A program made the position numbers and the translations under genes. The notes under the pieces are model-generated. The model did not search any database. It was not told the DNA's origin and saw only the letters and a list, made by a program, of their open reading frames with translations. Positions 1 to 8,019 of a DNA stretch of 15,957 bases are shown here, one piece after another (position 1 is the first letter of the stretch; every line of letters begins with the position of its first letter). The stretch comes from Hyphomonas sp. (lineage in GTDB: Bacteria; Pseudomonadota; Alphaproteobacteria; Caulobacterales; Hyphomonadaceae), in the NCBI GenBank assembly GCA_003486945.1, contig DNFL01000200.1:11793-27749 (forward strand). Reading direction: 5' to 3'.

Positions 1-1
1 C

Positions 2-763
2 CGTCTTGCGCTCGATACCGTCGAACGCCAGCGCACACTTCGCCAGCAAGGCCACGTTTCCTCCCAACGTGTTGATGAGGCCGAAGCGCAAGCCGCCACT
101 GCAGCGGCGCGCATAGAGGCAGCTCGCGCCCAGGCCGACACGCTCCGTGTGCAGATTGATCTTGCCCGCATCACGGCGCCTTATGACGGCGTCATAACGA
201 ACCGGTTCGCAGATGAAGGCGCCATCGCAGGGCCGGGACTGCCACTGCTGGAAGTCGTCGAGACCGGCAAGCTCGAAGCCCGCATCGGCGTTCCGTCTGC
301 CGCTGTAAGCTCACTCGAACCCGGCAAGGAGTACATGCTCCAGTCCGACGCTGGAGCTGTTCCTGCCACCCTGCGCAGCGTCACCGGAGTCGTCAGCACA
401 TCGCAGCGCACCGTCGCTGCCGTGTTTGATTTTACCCAACCCGATGCCATTCCTGCCGGCAGCGTCGTTCGCCTGAACCTGCCGCGAACAATCGAGGAAG
501 GCGGCTTCTGGGTGCCGTTGAAAGCGCTCACCAGCGCTTCGCGCGGCCTCTGGACTATCTATGTTGCCGTGCCTTCCGGCAGCGGAACGCGCGCCGAAGG
601 CCGCCTCGTGGAAATGATCTACTCGACGGGCGACCGCGCCTATGTCCGTGGGCCGATGAAACCCAATGACCGCGTGATCATCGATGGCCTTCACCGCATC
701 ACACCCGGCGTGCCGGTCACCCCCATCCAATCGCAGCGCGCCGCTGCGGATCATGATGGCTAG
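2..763 (+). CDS. RND efflux periplasmic adaptor (MFP/HlyD family), 5'-truncated
   Basis: The reading frame is open from the first complete codon at base 2 to TAG at 761-763, giving 253 residues, so the gene begins outside the window. The visible part starts with a charged, Ala/Gln/Arg-rich stretch (residues ~1-50), which fits the second helix of the adaptor coiled-coil hairpin. The returning lipoyl half-motif follows (DLARITAPYDGVI, then a Gly-rich turn, ~53-85), then beta-barrel and membrane-proximal segments. Adaptors of this family bridge an inner-membrane RND pump and an outer-membrane channel across the periplasm. The next gene, an RND pump, starts 12 bp downstream on the same strand, so the two almost certainly form one operon and complex. 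The signal peptide or lipobox and the first hairpin helix are outside the window, and no outer-membrane factor gene is visible. A GTG at 149 is internal to the domain and is not the start. The substrate cannot be inferred. Confidence 0.9.
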   Translation, partial: RLALDTVERQRTLRQQGHVSSQRVDEAEAQAATAAARIEAARAQADTLRVQIDLARITAPYDGVITNRFADEGAIAGPGLPLLEVVETGKLEARIGVPSAAVSSLEPGKEYMLQSDAGAVPATLRSVTGVVSTSQRTVAAVFDFTQPDAIPAGSVVRLNLPRTIEEGGFWVPLKALTSASRGLWTIYVAVPSGSGTRAEGRLVEMIYSTGDRAYVRGPMKPNDRVIIDGLHRITPGVPVTPIQSQRAAADHDG

Positions 764-766
764 GAG
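762..766 (+). promoter_or_regulatory. Ribosome binding site for the TTG-started RND pump
   Basis: AGGAG overlaps the stop codon of the adaptor gene and lies 9 bases before the TTG at 776. It supports TTG as the true start of the pump gene and suggests translational coupling with the adaptor. Confidence 0.6.
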
Positions 767-775
767 CCGCCGGCC

Positions 776-3700
776 TTGAACCTGCGCTCACTCTTCTTCC
801 GCCTGCCACGCCTGACGGTGCTGGCGATCCTCGTCATCTTGCTGGGCGGCGTAGGCGCGTTCTTTTCACTTGGCCGTCAGGAAGACCCGACGCTGGTCGA
901 GCGTTTCGGCATGGTCATCGTCACGCTCCCTGGCGCGGACGCGGAGCGGATGGAAGCGTTGATCGCGCAGCCACTCGAAGCCGCGCTGATGGAATTGCCG
1001 GAAATGGAACAGGTCGAAGCGCATTCGCGCAGCGGCGTGGTGCAGATCCGCATCAACATCCGCGAAGACCTGTCTGAAGCCGAAGTGGATGACGCATGGA
1101 CCCTCGTGCGCCAGCAAGTCGCCAAGGCACAGCAATCCTTCCCGTCCGGCGCATCTCCGCCGGAGATCAAACGGCTCTACATCGGCGCCAGCACAATGGT
1201 CGTCTCCCTCACATGGGACGGCGCAGGCGATCCGCCGCTCGCGGTCATGCGCCGCCTCGGTCTCGACCTTCAGGATACGTTCCAGCGGCTCAATGGCACC
1301 GAGCTGACCGAAACCTTCGGCATGCCCGTCGAAGAAGTTCGCGTCATTGCCGACAATGACGCGCTTTCGGCGGCCGGCATCAGCATAGCCGCCGCTGCCA
1401 GCGCCATCGCAGGGGCGGATTCTAAGGCCCCCGCCGGGCGCCTGCGCACCGAAGGCGGCACAGTCGGCGTCGAAGTGGGCGGCGAACTGGACGGCATTGC
1501 GCGGGTGCGCGCGGTGCCTCTGGTGCAAGGCGCCAGCGGTTCCGTTATCCGCGTCGGCGATGTGGCAACCGTCCTGAAGGGCTACGAAGAACCGGCGACC
1601 CGAATGGCGCTGGAAAACAACAAACGCGCAGTCCTGGTCGCCGCCTACATCACGCCGAACGAACGCGTCGACCTCTGGGCCGCCGCGGCCCACAAGGCGC
1701 TTGCAATCTTTGAGCAGCGCGTGCCGCCCGGCATCAAGATGGAAGTCGTCTTCGACCAGAGCGTCTACACCATCAATCGCCTGTCAGGCCTGGGACAGAA
1801 CCTGCTGTTCTCCGCTCTGATCGTCTTTGCGGTTCTGTTCTTCACGATGGGTTGGCGTTCGGCGCTCGTCGTTGGCACAGCCATGCCGCTCACTGTTGCG
1901 CTCGTGCTGATCCTTTTCCAGGTCTACGGCCACCCCCTGCATCAGATGTCGGTCACTGGCCTAGTTATTTCGCTCGGCCTCCTGATCGACAACGCGATCG
2001 TGGTCGTCGACGATATCGACCAATGGCGCGCCCGGGGCAGCACACGCCTCGAAGCCATCGACAAGAGCCTCCAGCGCCTGTTCGCCCCGCTAGCTGCCTC
2101 AACTCTAACCACCGCGCTCGCATTTGCACCTATCGCTTTGCTGCCGGGCTCCGCGGGTGAGTTTGTCGGCATGATCGGTGTGTCGGTTATCTTCTCAATC
2201 GTCTCTTCCTTCGTGCTCTCCGTTACAATCATCCCCGCCATCGCCGGCTGGTTTGACCGCACGCGCGGGTGGGAGAAAGGTATCGCCCGCCGTCCGCGCC
2301 GCTGGTGGCGCGACGGGGTGTCCATCGATTTCATCTCGGATGGCTACCGCGCCACGATCGAAGCGGTCATCCGTTTCCCCGCGCTGGGCATCCTCGTCTG
2401 CATCGTTCCAGCGGCGTTCGGCCTCTATCTGCTCTCGCAACTGCCGCAGCAGTTCTTTCCGCCTACGGAGCGAGACCAGTTCCAGCTGACACTCAACCTC
2501 ACCGCCGAATCAAATCTCGCCGATACCGAAGCCGCCACCCGGCGCGCCACCGAACTGATCATACAGAATGAGGGCGTGAAATCCGTCACATGGGTACTCG
2601 GAGAGCCTTCGCCGCGGGTTTACTACAACGCCTTCAACAATACGCGCGGCGTTGAAGGTTTTGCCTCTGGCTGGGTCCAGCTCGACGGCAACGAGCGCAC
2701 CCGCCAGATTGTTGACGACGTGCAAAGACAGGTCCGCCGTGAGTTTCCGAACGCGCGTTTCCTGGCGCTGCCATTTGAGCAAGGCCCGCCCGCTGACGCG
2801 CCAATTGAACTCGTTCTTCGCGGACCTGACCTTGAAGTTCTGAACCGCCTAGGTGAAGAAGTCCGCGCTGTCCTTATCGAAACGCCCGGCGTCACGTTTA
2901 CGCTCTCTTCACTCGAACTGGGTGCGCCGACGCTTCGCCTGAAGGCGGACGAGTCAGCCACCGGACTTGCTGGCAGCCGTCTGGTTGACCTTGCCGCCAA
3001 CATCAACTCCGAGCTCGAAGGGTTGCGTGCCGGTTCCGTGCTGGAAGGTACTGAAGAACTCCCGGTACGGATCATGTCGTCCGACAGCCGCCGTACGACC
3101 CTCGGTTCGCTTCAAGGCAAGACGATAGGTGCAACGCCCGGTGATGCCGGCACGCCGCTGTCCGCCCTCGGCGAGATGGAGCTGACACCCAAGACTGCCA
3201 TCATCTCCCGTCGCGACGGTCTGCGCACCAATCAGGTGCTTGCCTATCTCGATCCCTACACGCTGCCCGCGCCTAGCCTCGAAGCATTTCAGGAAAGACT
3301 TGCCGCCTCCGGTTTCACAATTCCGCCGGGCTACGACATGTTGATCGGCGGCGAAGCGGAGAACTCCGGAGAAGCGGTCGGCAATCTCGCCGGTGTCGGC
3401 GTTCCGCTCCTGCTTGTCATGGCCGGAGCCATCATGCTCGTATTCAATTCCTTCCGCATGATGTTGCTGATCGTTGTCGCCGGCATCCTGTCAGTTTTCT
3501 TTGCCTTCATTGGCGTCTGGCTTTTCAACCTGCCATTTGGCTTCAACGCCATCATCGGCAGCCTCGGCCTCTTCGGCATCGCCATCAACGGAACCATTGT
3601 CGTGCTGTCGCTTCTGCGCGGCAGCGAAGAGGCAATGGCCGATGACATCATTGCCCAGCGCGAAATAGTCATGGACGCAACCCGGCATATCGTTGCCACC

Positions 3701-3907
3701 ACACTGACCACCATGGGCGGCTTCGTCCCGATCCTGCTCTCGGGCGATGCCTTCTGGCTGCCGCTGGCGGCCGGTATCGCAGGCGGAGTAGGGGGCTCGG
3801 CCTTGCTGGCGCTCTATTTCACGCCGGCGGTTTTCCGCCTGTCCACCATGAAACCGTTCCAGCGCCTGCTTGGGCGGGGCCCGCGCCGCCCCGTTGCCGC
3901 CGAGTAA
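776..3907 (+). CDS. RND family efflux transporter, inner-membrane permease (AcrB/ACR_tran type)
   Basis: A 1043-residue protein, normal length for an RND pump of the AcrB superfamily. It has an N-terminal membrane helix (~12-31), a first large periplasmic loop, helices TM2-6 (~340-500), a second periplasmic loop (~560-870) and TM8-12 (~875-1025). Such pumps exchange periplasmic protons for export of drugs, lipids or other small molecules through the adaptor. The TM4 motif is GLLIDNAIVVV: D405 matches AcrB D407, but the second acidic residue (AcrB D408) is N406. In TM10 the AcrB K940 position is I937 (GIAINGTIVV). R970 at the start of TM11 matches AcrB R971. It is therefore a divergent subgroup, not a canonical HAE-1 pump. 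The start is TTG, supported by AGGAG at 762-766. An alternative reading is a pump for a non-drug substrate; the sequence does not decide. Confidence 0.93.
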   Translation: MNLRSLFFRLPRLTVLAILVILLGGVGAFFSLGRQEDPTLVERFGMVIVTLPGADAERMEALIAQPLEAALMELPEMEQVEAHSRSGVVQIRINIREDLSEAEVDDAWTLVRQQVAKAQQSFPSGASPPEIKRLYIGASTMVVSLTWDGAGDPPLAVMRRLGLDLQDTFQRLNGTELTETFGMPVEEVRVIADNDALSAAGISIAAAASAIAGADSKAPAGRLRTEGGTVGVEVGGELDGIARVRAVPLVQGASGSVIRVGDVATVLKGYEEPATRMALENNKRAVLVAAYITPNERVDLWAAAAHKALAIFEQRVPPGIKMEVVFDQSVYTINRLSGLGQNLLFSALIVFAVLFFTMGWRSALVVGTAMPLTVALVLILFQVYGHPLHQMSVTGLVISLGLLIDNAIVVVDDIDQWRARGSTRLEAIDKSLQRLFAPLAASTLTTALAFAPIALLPGSAGEFVGMIGVSVIFSIVSSFVLSVTIIPAIAGWFDRTRGWEKGIARRPRRWWRDGVSIDFISDGYRATIEAVIRFPALGILVCIVPAAFGLYLLSQLPQQFFPPTERDQFQLTLNLTAESNLADTEAATRRATELIIQNEGVKSVTWVLGEPSPRVYYNAFNNTRGVEGFASGWVQLDGNERTRQIVDDVQRQVRREFPNARFLALPFEQGPPADAPIELVLRGPDLEVLNRLGEEVRAVLIETPGVTFTLSSLELGAPTLRLKADESATGLAGSRLVDLAANINSELEGLRAGSVLEGTEELPVRIMSSDSRRTTLGSLQGKTIGATPGDAGTPLSALGEMELTPKTAIISRRDGLRTNQVLAYLDPYTLPAPSLEAFQERLAASGFTIPPGYDMLIGGEAENSGEAVGNLAGVGVPLLLVMAGAIMLVFNSFRMMLLIVVAGILSVFFAFIGVWLFNLPFGFNAIIGSLGLFGIAINGTIVVLSLLRGSEEAMADDIIAQREIVMDATRHIVATTLTTMGGFVPILLSGDAFWLPLAAGIAGGVGGSALLALYFTPAVFRLSTMKPFQRLLGRGPRRPVAAE

Positions 3908-3935
3908 GTGCCGGACGAAGCAATTGAAATACGCC

Positions 3936-3954
3936 GCCAGAGGCGCCATCTGGC
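3936..3954. promoter_or_regulatory. Imperfect palindrome between the RND pump and cysE
   Basis: GCCAGA and TCTGGC form a perfect 6-bp inverted repeat around a GC-rich 7-base centre. It lies in the 74-bp gap before cysE. There is no T-run after it, so a classical terminator is not supported; it could be an operator, an mRNA hairpin or chance. Confidence 0.2.
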
Positions 3955-3981
3955 AAGACAAGGGAATTTTCGGAGACGACC

Positions 3982-4797
3982 ATGATCGACAATCCCGACA
4001 TCGGCGCCCCCGCGCCCGCCTGGAAACGTCTCCGCTTCGAGGCGACGGCTGCAGCTGCGGACGAGCCATCCCTCGCGAGCTATCTCAACGCCTCGGTCCT
4101 CAGCCATGCAACGCTGGGCGAAGCCCTGTCCTACCACCTCGCCGAAAAGCTCTCGAGCCCGGCCATGGCGCCGCAACTTATCCGCCATGTCATCATCGGC
4201 ATCTACGATTCCACGCCGGATCTCATCCGCATCGCAGAAGCTGACATGCAGGCTGTCATCGAGCGCGACCCTGCTGCGCGCGGCATGCTGCAACCCTTCC
4301 TCTTCTTCAAAGGTTTCCTCGCGCTGCAGACGCACCGCGTCGCCCACGCGCTCTGGCGTCAGGGCCGTGAAACGCTGGCCTTCCATTTCCAGAGCCGCGC
4401 CTCTGAACTTTTTGATGTCGATATCCACCCCGCCGCCCGCATTGGCGAAGGCGTCATGCTCGACCATGCCTCCGGCATCACCATCGGTGAAACCGCCGTT
4501 GTCGGCGAAGGCTGCTCGCTCCTGCACGGTGTAACGCTCGGCGGCACAGGCAAGGAAGTCGGCGACCGCCACCCGAAGATCGGCAAGGGCGTCCTCCTCT
4601 CCGTTGGCGCGAAAATCCTCGGCAACATCACCGTCGGCGACGAAGCCAAGGTCGCCGCGGGCAGCGTCGTGCTGAGGGATGTGCCCGCCCGTTGCACGGT
4701 TGCAGGCGTTCCAGCGAAGATCGTAGGTGGTCCCGTCTGCTGCCAGCCGGCCGAGACGATGGACCAGGGCATACCGGACCAGACCACCTCATCCTGA
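3982..4797 (+). CDS. cysE: Serine O-acetyltransferase
   Basis: A 271-residue CysE that transfers acetyl from acetyl-CoA to L-serine, giving O-acetylserine, the carbon skeleton for cysteine synthesis; cytoplasmic. The N-terminal helical domain (~1-145) includes RDPAA with D96, aligning with the E. coli serine-binding D92. A left-handed beta-helix of hexapeptide repeats follows (~150-250). D161-H162 (MLDHASGI) match the catalytic pair D157-H158, and H197 in GDRHPKIG matches H193. The C-terminal tail after VAGVPAKIVGG is polar and could carry the cysteine-feedback region, as in the family. The ATG at 3982 follows GGAG at about 3971-3974. It is 74 bp after the RND gene, so it is probably a separate unit. 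The DUF3126-like gene follows it, a pairing I recall from other alphaproteobacteria. Confidence 0.96.
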   Translation: MIDNPDIGAPAPAWKRLRFEATAAAADEPSLASYLNASVLSHATLGEALSYHLAEKLSSPAMAPQLIRHVIIGIYDSTPDLIRIAEADMQAVIERDPAARGMLQPFLFFKGFLALQTHRVAHALWRQGRETLAFHFQSRASELFDVDIHPAARIGEGVMLDHASGITIGETAVVGEGCSLLHGVTLGGTGKEVGDRHPKIGKGVLLSVGAKILGNITVGDEAKVAAGSVVLRDVPARCTVAGVPAKIVGGPVCCQPAETMDQGIPDQTTSS

Positions 4798-4840
4798 GCC
4801 AGTAGCAGCCATGCACTTTGCGCGGCGCATCAAAGCGACT

Positions 4841-4857
4841 AATCTGCCCGGCAGATT
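4841..4857. promoter_or_regulatory. Perfect 8+1+8 inverted repeat before the DUF3126-like gene
   Basis: AATCTGCC-C-GGCAGATT is a perfect interrupted palindrome in the gap between cysE and the small protein gene, 24 bp before its ATG. As RNA it would form a 7-bp stem with a CCG loop, followed by the weakly T-rich GATTTGG. It could be a weak cysE terminator, a leader hairpin or a dimeric-protein operator; the sequence alone does not decide. Confidence 0.35.
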
Positions 4858-4880
4858 GATTTGATTTGGAAAATGACAAG

Positions 4881-5093
4881 ATGAACAAGGAAGAAACCCT
4901 GCGGCTCGAGGCCTACCTCAAGGAAAAGCTGCACCCCGGCCTGCGCCTCCTGGCGCGCGACAAGGTGAATGATTCCGTCGAAGTGTATCTCGGCGCCGAG
5001 TTCCTCGCGGTCGTCTACAAGGACGAAGACGAGGGCGAGACGTCCTACCAGTTCACCATGACGGTCCTCAAAGAAGATATCATGGGCGGCTGA
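4881..5093 (+). CDS. Small DUF3126-family-like protein of unknown function
   Basis: A 70-residue acidic cytoplasmic protein beginning MNKEETLRLEAYLKEKL. It has no membrane segment or signal peptide. The pattern is a short N-terminal helix followed by beta strands, including DSVEVYLGAEFLAVVYKDEDEGE and SYQFTMTVL. This matches my recollection of DUF3126, a small family largely restricted to alphaproteobacteria and often next to cysE. The family has no function I can state. The ATG at 4881 is preferred: GGAAA at 4868-4872 gives a workable Shine-Dalgarno at 8 bases, and the family start aligns there. A TTG at 4866 would add five residues. The gene converges with tsaC, leaving only 3 bp between the two stop codons. 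Confidence 0.8.
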   Translation: MNKEETLRLEAYLKEKLHPGLRLLARDKVNDSVEVYLGAEFLAVVYKDEDEGETSYQFTMTVLKEDIMGG

Positions 5094-5096
5094 AGA

Positions 5097-6044
5097 CTAT
5101 TTGTCTTCCCGCCAGGCCGCGCGCGCCAGCCTGTCATTGATCGCCTCGCCAAGCCCTTCCTGCGGGATCGGGGCGACGGCGATGCGATCAAACCGCTCAT
5201 CCAGAGCCCGCAGCATCGCAAACAGCTTCGTCGCCGCCTCGGCAAGGTCGCCTGTGGGCGACAGGTTGATGCCCGCCGTGCTGGACGGCCCGAAGCCGAG
5301 GTAGCCTTCGCCTTCTTCGGGCGCTGACGCATTCAGCCGCAGCCTTGCCTTGGGCGCATAGTGCGATTTAAGCTGCCCCGGCGCATTGATGCTGCCTTGA
5401 TCCGTGTACGCACGAACCTTCACACCCAGCTTCGCCTCGATCTCCTCGCGGGCAATGCCGCCCGGCCGCAGCAGCACCGGCTCGTCGCCATCAAAGCCGA
5501 GGATCGTCGATTCCATCCCCACCCTGCATGGCCCGCCATCCAAGATCAGGTCGATCTTGCTGCCAAGGTCAGCCGCCACATGGTCTGCCCGCGTCGGACT
5601 CACATGGCCGGATTTGTTCGCTGAAGGCGCCACCACCGGCCGCCCCAGAACGGTGATCAGCGCCTGCGCCGCCTTGTTGTCCGGCCAGCGCAGCCCGACC
5701 GAATCAAGCCCGGCCCGCGCCAGATCCGAAATCCGCGTCTCTGCCCGCACCGGCAGCACCAGCGTCAACGGTCCCGGCCAGAACGCCTCAGCACACCGCC
5801 GCGCCATCGGCGAGAACTCCGCCTCCGCCTCCGCCATCCCCAGCGAGGCTATATGCGCGATCAACGGATTGAACTGCGGCCGGCCCTTGGCAGCATATAG
5901 CCGTGCAACGGCGTCCGCATTGCTCGCATCTGCCGCCAGTCCGTAAACCGTCTCTGTCGGAATCGCGACCAGCCCGCCCTCGCTGAGAATTTCAACGGCA
6001 AGGGCAATCGTTTCAGGAAGAACGGGAACAACCGGCGCAATCAT
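5097..6044 (-). CDS. tsaC: L-threonylcarbamoyladenylate synthase, TsaC/Sua5 type
   Basis: A 315-residue enzyme that makes threonylcarbamoyl-AMP from threonine, bicarbonate and ATP, the first step of t6A37 modification of ANN-decoding tRNAs. The N-terminal YrdC/Sua5 domain (~10-205) shows IPTETVYGLAADA (28-40), KGRPQFNPL (53-61) and SANKSG (141-146), the nucleotide and substrate-binding motifs. A linker with APGQLKSHYAPK (221-232) leads to the C-terminal Sua5 domain, so this is the long Sua5 form rather than the short E. coli TsaC; the symbol sua5 would also fit. The ATG at 6044 has AAGG about 7 bases upstream. It is the third gene of a minus-strand run, starting 32 bp after the cytochrome-YceI gene, and may be co-transcribed with it. 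Confidence 0.95.
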   Translation of the reverse strand: MIAPVVPVLPETIALAVEILSEGGLVAIPTETVYGLAADASNADAVARLYAAKGRPQFNPLIAHIASLGMAEAEAEFSPMARRCAEAFWPGPLTLVLPVRAETRISDLARAGLDSVGLRWPDNKAAQALITVLGRPVVAPSANKSGHVSPTRADHVAADLGSKIDLILDGGPCRVGMESTILGFDGDEPVLLRPGGIAREEIEAKLGVKVRAYTDQGSINAPGQLKSHYAPKARLRLNASAPEEGEGYLGFGPSSTAGINLSPTGDLAEAATKLFAMLRALDERFDRIAVAPIPQEGLGEAINDRLARAAWREDK

Positions 6045-6076
6045 CCGCGCGCCTTAGCACCCGCCAGCACCCGCGC

Positions 6077-7264
6077 CTAGCTCCGCCGCGTTGCCTTGCC
6101 GGAAAGCGTCACCGTCACCTCGTCCGCCACATAGGCCGCCCCAGGATCGGAAGATTGCCCGAGGTCCAGCGCCTTGCGCGACAACTCTGCCGAACCGCTG
6201 AGTCTGGCCTCATCGCCCGCGATATCCAGCGTGAACCCCAACGGCACTCTCACGGCCGAGCCCTTTAGCGTGATCGTCGCGGTGGCCGTGTATCCGCCCG
6301 CCGCTTCTGCAAAGTCGGAAAGCTCGACAACAGCCTCCGGGAACTCACCCGGATTGAACCATTCCTTGCCGCGCAGGTTGTCATCATACAGTTTCGTTCC
6401 GGTGCGGATGGAGCGCGTATCGATCACCACTTGCACCGCCGAACGCTCCAGATCGTCAGGATAGAACGCCACGTCCGCCGTCCACGCTCCGAACACGCCG
6501 CCAAATCCGCGGCCTTCATGCGCACCGTCAAACCGGATTTCGGACGCGGAATAGTCCACATCCCAATTGCCTTCTATCCTAGGAGCCGTCTGCGATTTCG
6601 CTCCGCCATTGCCGCCAGAGCCGAACATCGACGCCACAGCAATCACCGCGAACAGCAACAAGCTGCCCCCGAACGCAAAGATGAACCCGCGTCCCGGCAG
6701 AGCAGGCGGCTCCGTCTTGCCGAAGAGGCCCGGCAACATTCGCTTCAGCACACCGTCTTCTGCGCCGATCTCATGCTTCACAGCGCCTGCCACATGCAGC
6801 GCAAGAAGGCCAAATATCAGCCACGCGCTCTTGCTGTGGAAAAACTCGGCGACGCCGTAAACCGCTTCGCTCCGCAGGCCGTCCGTAAACGGAAGATGCG
6901 GCCAGCTCAGCACGCCGTAGAGCACGGTCGACACCTGGAACGGCGAAACCGACACCATGAACCAGCCGACCAGCGGAACACCGATCATCAGCGCATAGAA
7001 GGCCACATGCACCGCATGCGAAGCAGTCTTCTCGAGCGGCGCCATGCCTTCCGGGAGCGACGGCGGTGGGTTAGCAAAACGCCAGCCGAGCCGGGCCAGC
7101 GCCAGGAACAGGATCGTGATCCCGACAGACTTGTGCAGCTGAAAGCGCGCCTCGTTGTCTTCCATGGCCCAGCCGAGCAGGATCATGAAAATCAGCAAAG
7201 CCGCCATCGCCCAATGAAGGGCAATGGCAACACTCGTATATCGGGACCGCGATACGTCGCTCAC
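6077..7264 (-). CDS. Cytochrome b561-type membrane protein fused to a YceI domain
   Basis: A 395-residue two-part protein. Residues ~8-185 form a four-helix cytochrome b561 domain with histidines suitable as haem ligands (H17, H44, H86, H157, and others such as H143 and H164). A linker and a fifth helix (~193-213) follow. Residues ~229-392 form a YceI domain with the family's beta-strand pattern (GNWDVDYSASEIRF, then LKGSAVRVPLGFTLDI). YceI domains are lipocalin-like and bind isoprenoids such as polyprenyl chains. A b561 unit typically passes electrons to or from membrane quinones. The YceI part should face the periplasm if the fifth helix exits there. The gene starts with GTG at 7264, overlapping the TAG of the upstream YceI lipoprotein gene by one base (TAGTG), a sign of translational coupling. 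E. coli keeps yceJ and yceI as separate neighbours; here one YceI copy is fused and another is separate. Confidence 0.9.
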   Translation of the reverse strand: MSDVSRSRYTSVAIALHWAMAALLIFMILLGWAMEDNEARFQLHKSVGITILFLALARLGWRFANPPPSLPEGMAPLEKTASHAVHVAFYALMIGVPLVGWFMVSVSPFQVSTVLYGVLSWPHLPFTDGLRSEAVYGVAEFFHSKSAWLIFGLLALHVAGAVKHEIGAEDGVLKRMLPGLFGKTEPPALPGRGFIFAFGGSLLLFAVIAVASMFGSGGNGGAKSQTAPRIEGNWDVDYSASEIRFDGAHEGRGFGGVFGAWTADVAFYPDDLERSAVQVVIDTRSIRTGTKLYDDNLRGKEWFNPGEFPEAVVELSDFAEAAGGYTATATITLKGSAVRVPLGFTLDIAGDEARLSGSAELSRKALDLGQSSDPGAAYVADEVTVTLSGKATRRS

Positions 7265-7962
7265 TATTCGCTCGCCGGAACTTCCGAGAATTCCGCCTCG
7301 ACGATGACTTCCACTTCATCGCCGATATTCGGCGCGAAGGTCGTGTGGCCGAAATCCGAGCGCTTGAGCACGGTGCGGGCTGAGAAGCCGATCTTGTCCT
7401 GATCTGGTGCCCACGGCATCTGCGCGACACCGTTATAGGTCACATCCATCGTTACCGGCTTGGTCACGCCGAGGAAGGTCAGGTCGCCGGTCACCGTGCC
7501 GGTCGTCGGCGAGGTTTGCGTGGCGCCGGTCGACTTGAACGTGATCGCCGGGAAGGCAACGCCGTTCAGCCATTTGGCATCCTTGCCGAGGTCTTCGTTC
7601 CAGCTGGCATAGGGCGTACCCTGGTGGGTGCCGACATAGTCGCCCGGATAGTCGGTCTCGACCGAAAGCGGATCGATTGTCACTTCAATCGAGTTCGCAG
7701 AAATGTCGTCCGGATTGAAGGTCAGGGTCGCGTCAAATTTCTTGAAGCGCGCCGTGTAGTCCGACAGGCCGAAATGGCCGACCTTCCAGGTGATGGAGGC
7801 GTGGTTCGCGTCCAGCGCATACGTGGCTGCACGGCCATAGGCGACGTCTGCGGCGGCGACTTCAGCAACAGGGGCAGCCGCCTCGGGCGCCGGCGCAGCT
7901 GTCTCAGCGGGGGTACAGGCGGCGAGGGCGAGAGCGCTCGCAGAAATCAGGAAAAGTCTCAT
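7264..7962 (-). CDS. YceI family periplasmic lipoprotein
   Basis: 232 residues starting MRLFLISASALALAAC, a lipoprotein signal peptide with lipobox LAAC and lipidated C16. The residue after the Cys is Thr, so outer-membrane sorting is expected. An Ala/Pro/Glu-rich spacer (~17-45) follows, then a full YceI domain (~48-228). That domain shows YALDANHASITWKVGHFG, the charged middle region, GDLTFLGVTKPVTMDVTY and IGFSARTVLKRSDFG. The domain is a lipocalin-like barrel that holds long isoprenoid chains in known family members. An in-frame ATG at 8031 would add 23 residues before the lipobox and spoil the signal peptide. The start at 7962 has GGAG 8 bases upstream and is clearly better. The next gene is overlapped by one base, so the two YceI proteins are likely made together. 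It is transcribed away from the acyl-CoA dehydrogenase. Confidence 0.93.
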   Translation of the reverse strand: MRLFLISASALALAACTPAETAAPAPEAAAPVAEVAAADVAYGRAATYALDANHASITWKVGHFGLSDYTARFKKFDATLTFNPDDISANSIEVTIDPLSVETDYPGDYVGTHQGTPYASWNEDLGKDAKWLNGVAFPAITFKSTGATQTSPTTGTVTGDLTFLGVTKPVTMDVTYNGVAQMPWAPDQDKIGFSARTVLKRSDFGHTTFAPNIGDEVEVIVEAEFSEVPASE

Positions 7963-7970
7963 TGGGTGGT

Positions 7971-7974
7971 CTCC
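7971..7974 (-). promoter_or_regulatory. Ribosome binding site fixing the YceI lipoprotein start
   Basis: On the minus strand GGAG lies 8 bases before the ATG at 7962. It decides between this start, which gives a clean lipoprotein signal, and the in-frame ATG at 8031. Confidence 0.6.
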
Positions 7975-8019
7975 AGCATGCCATAAAGGGGCGCCCACAC
8001 AGTTAGCGTGCCCTTTCGC

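Noticed and set aside
3491..4572. Overlapping minus-strand open frames across the RND 3' end and cysE
   Set aside because: They lie opposite genes with catalytic residues in place and have no family features or ribosome binding sites.
6431..7402. A 323-codon plus-strand open frame opposite the cytochrome b561-YceI gene
   Set aside because: It is rich in Arg, His and Gln with no domain, and lies antisense to well-supported genes; it is a shadow.
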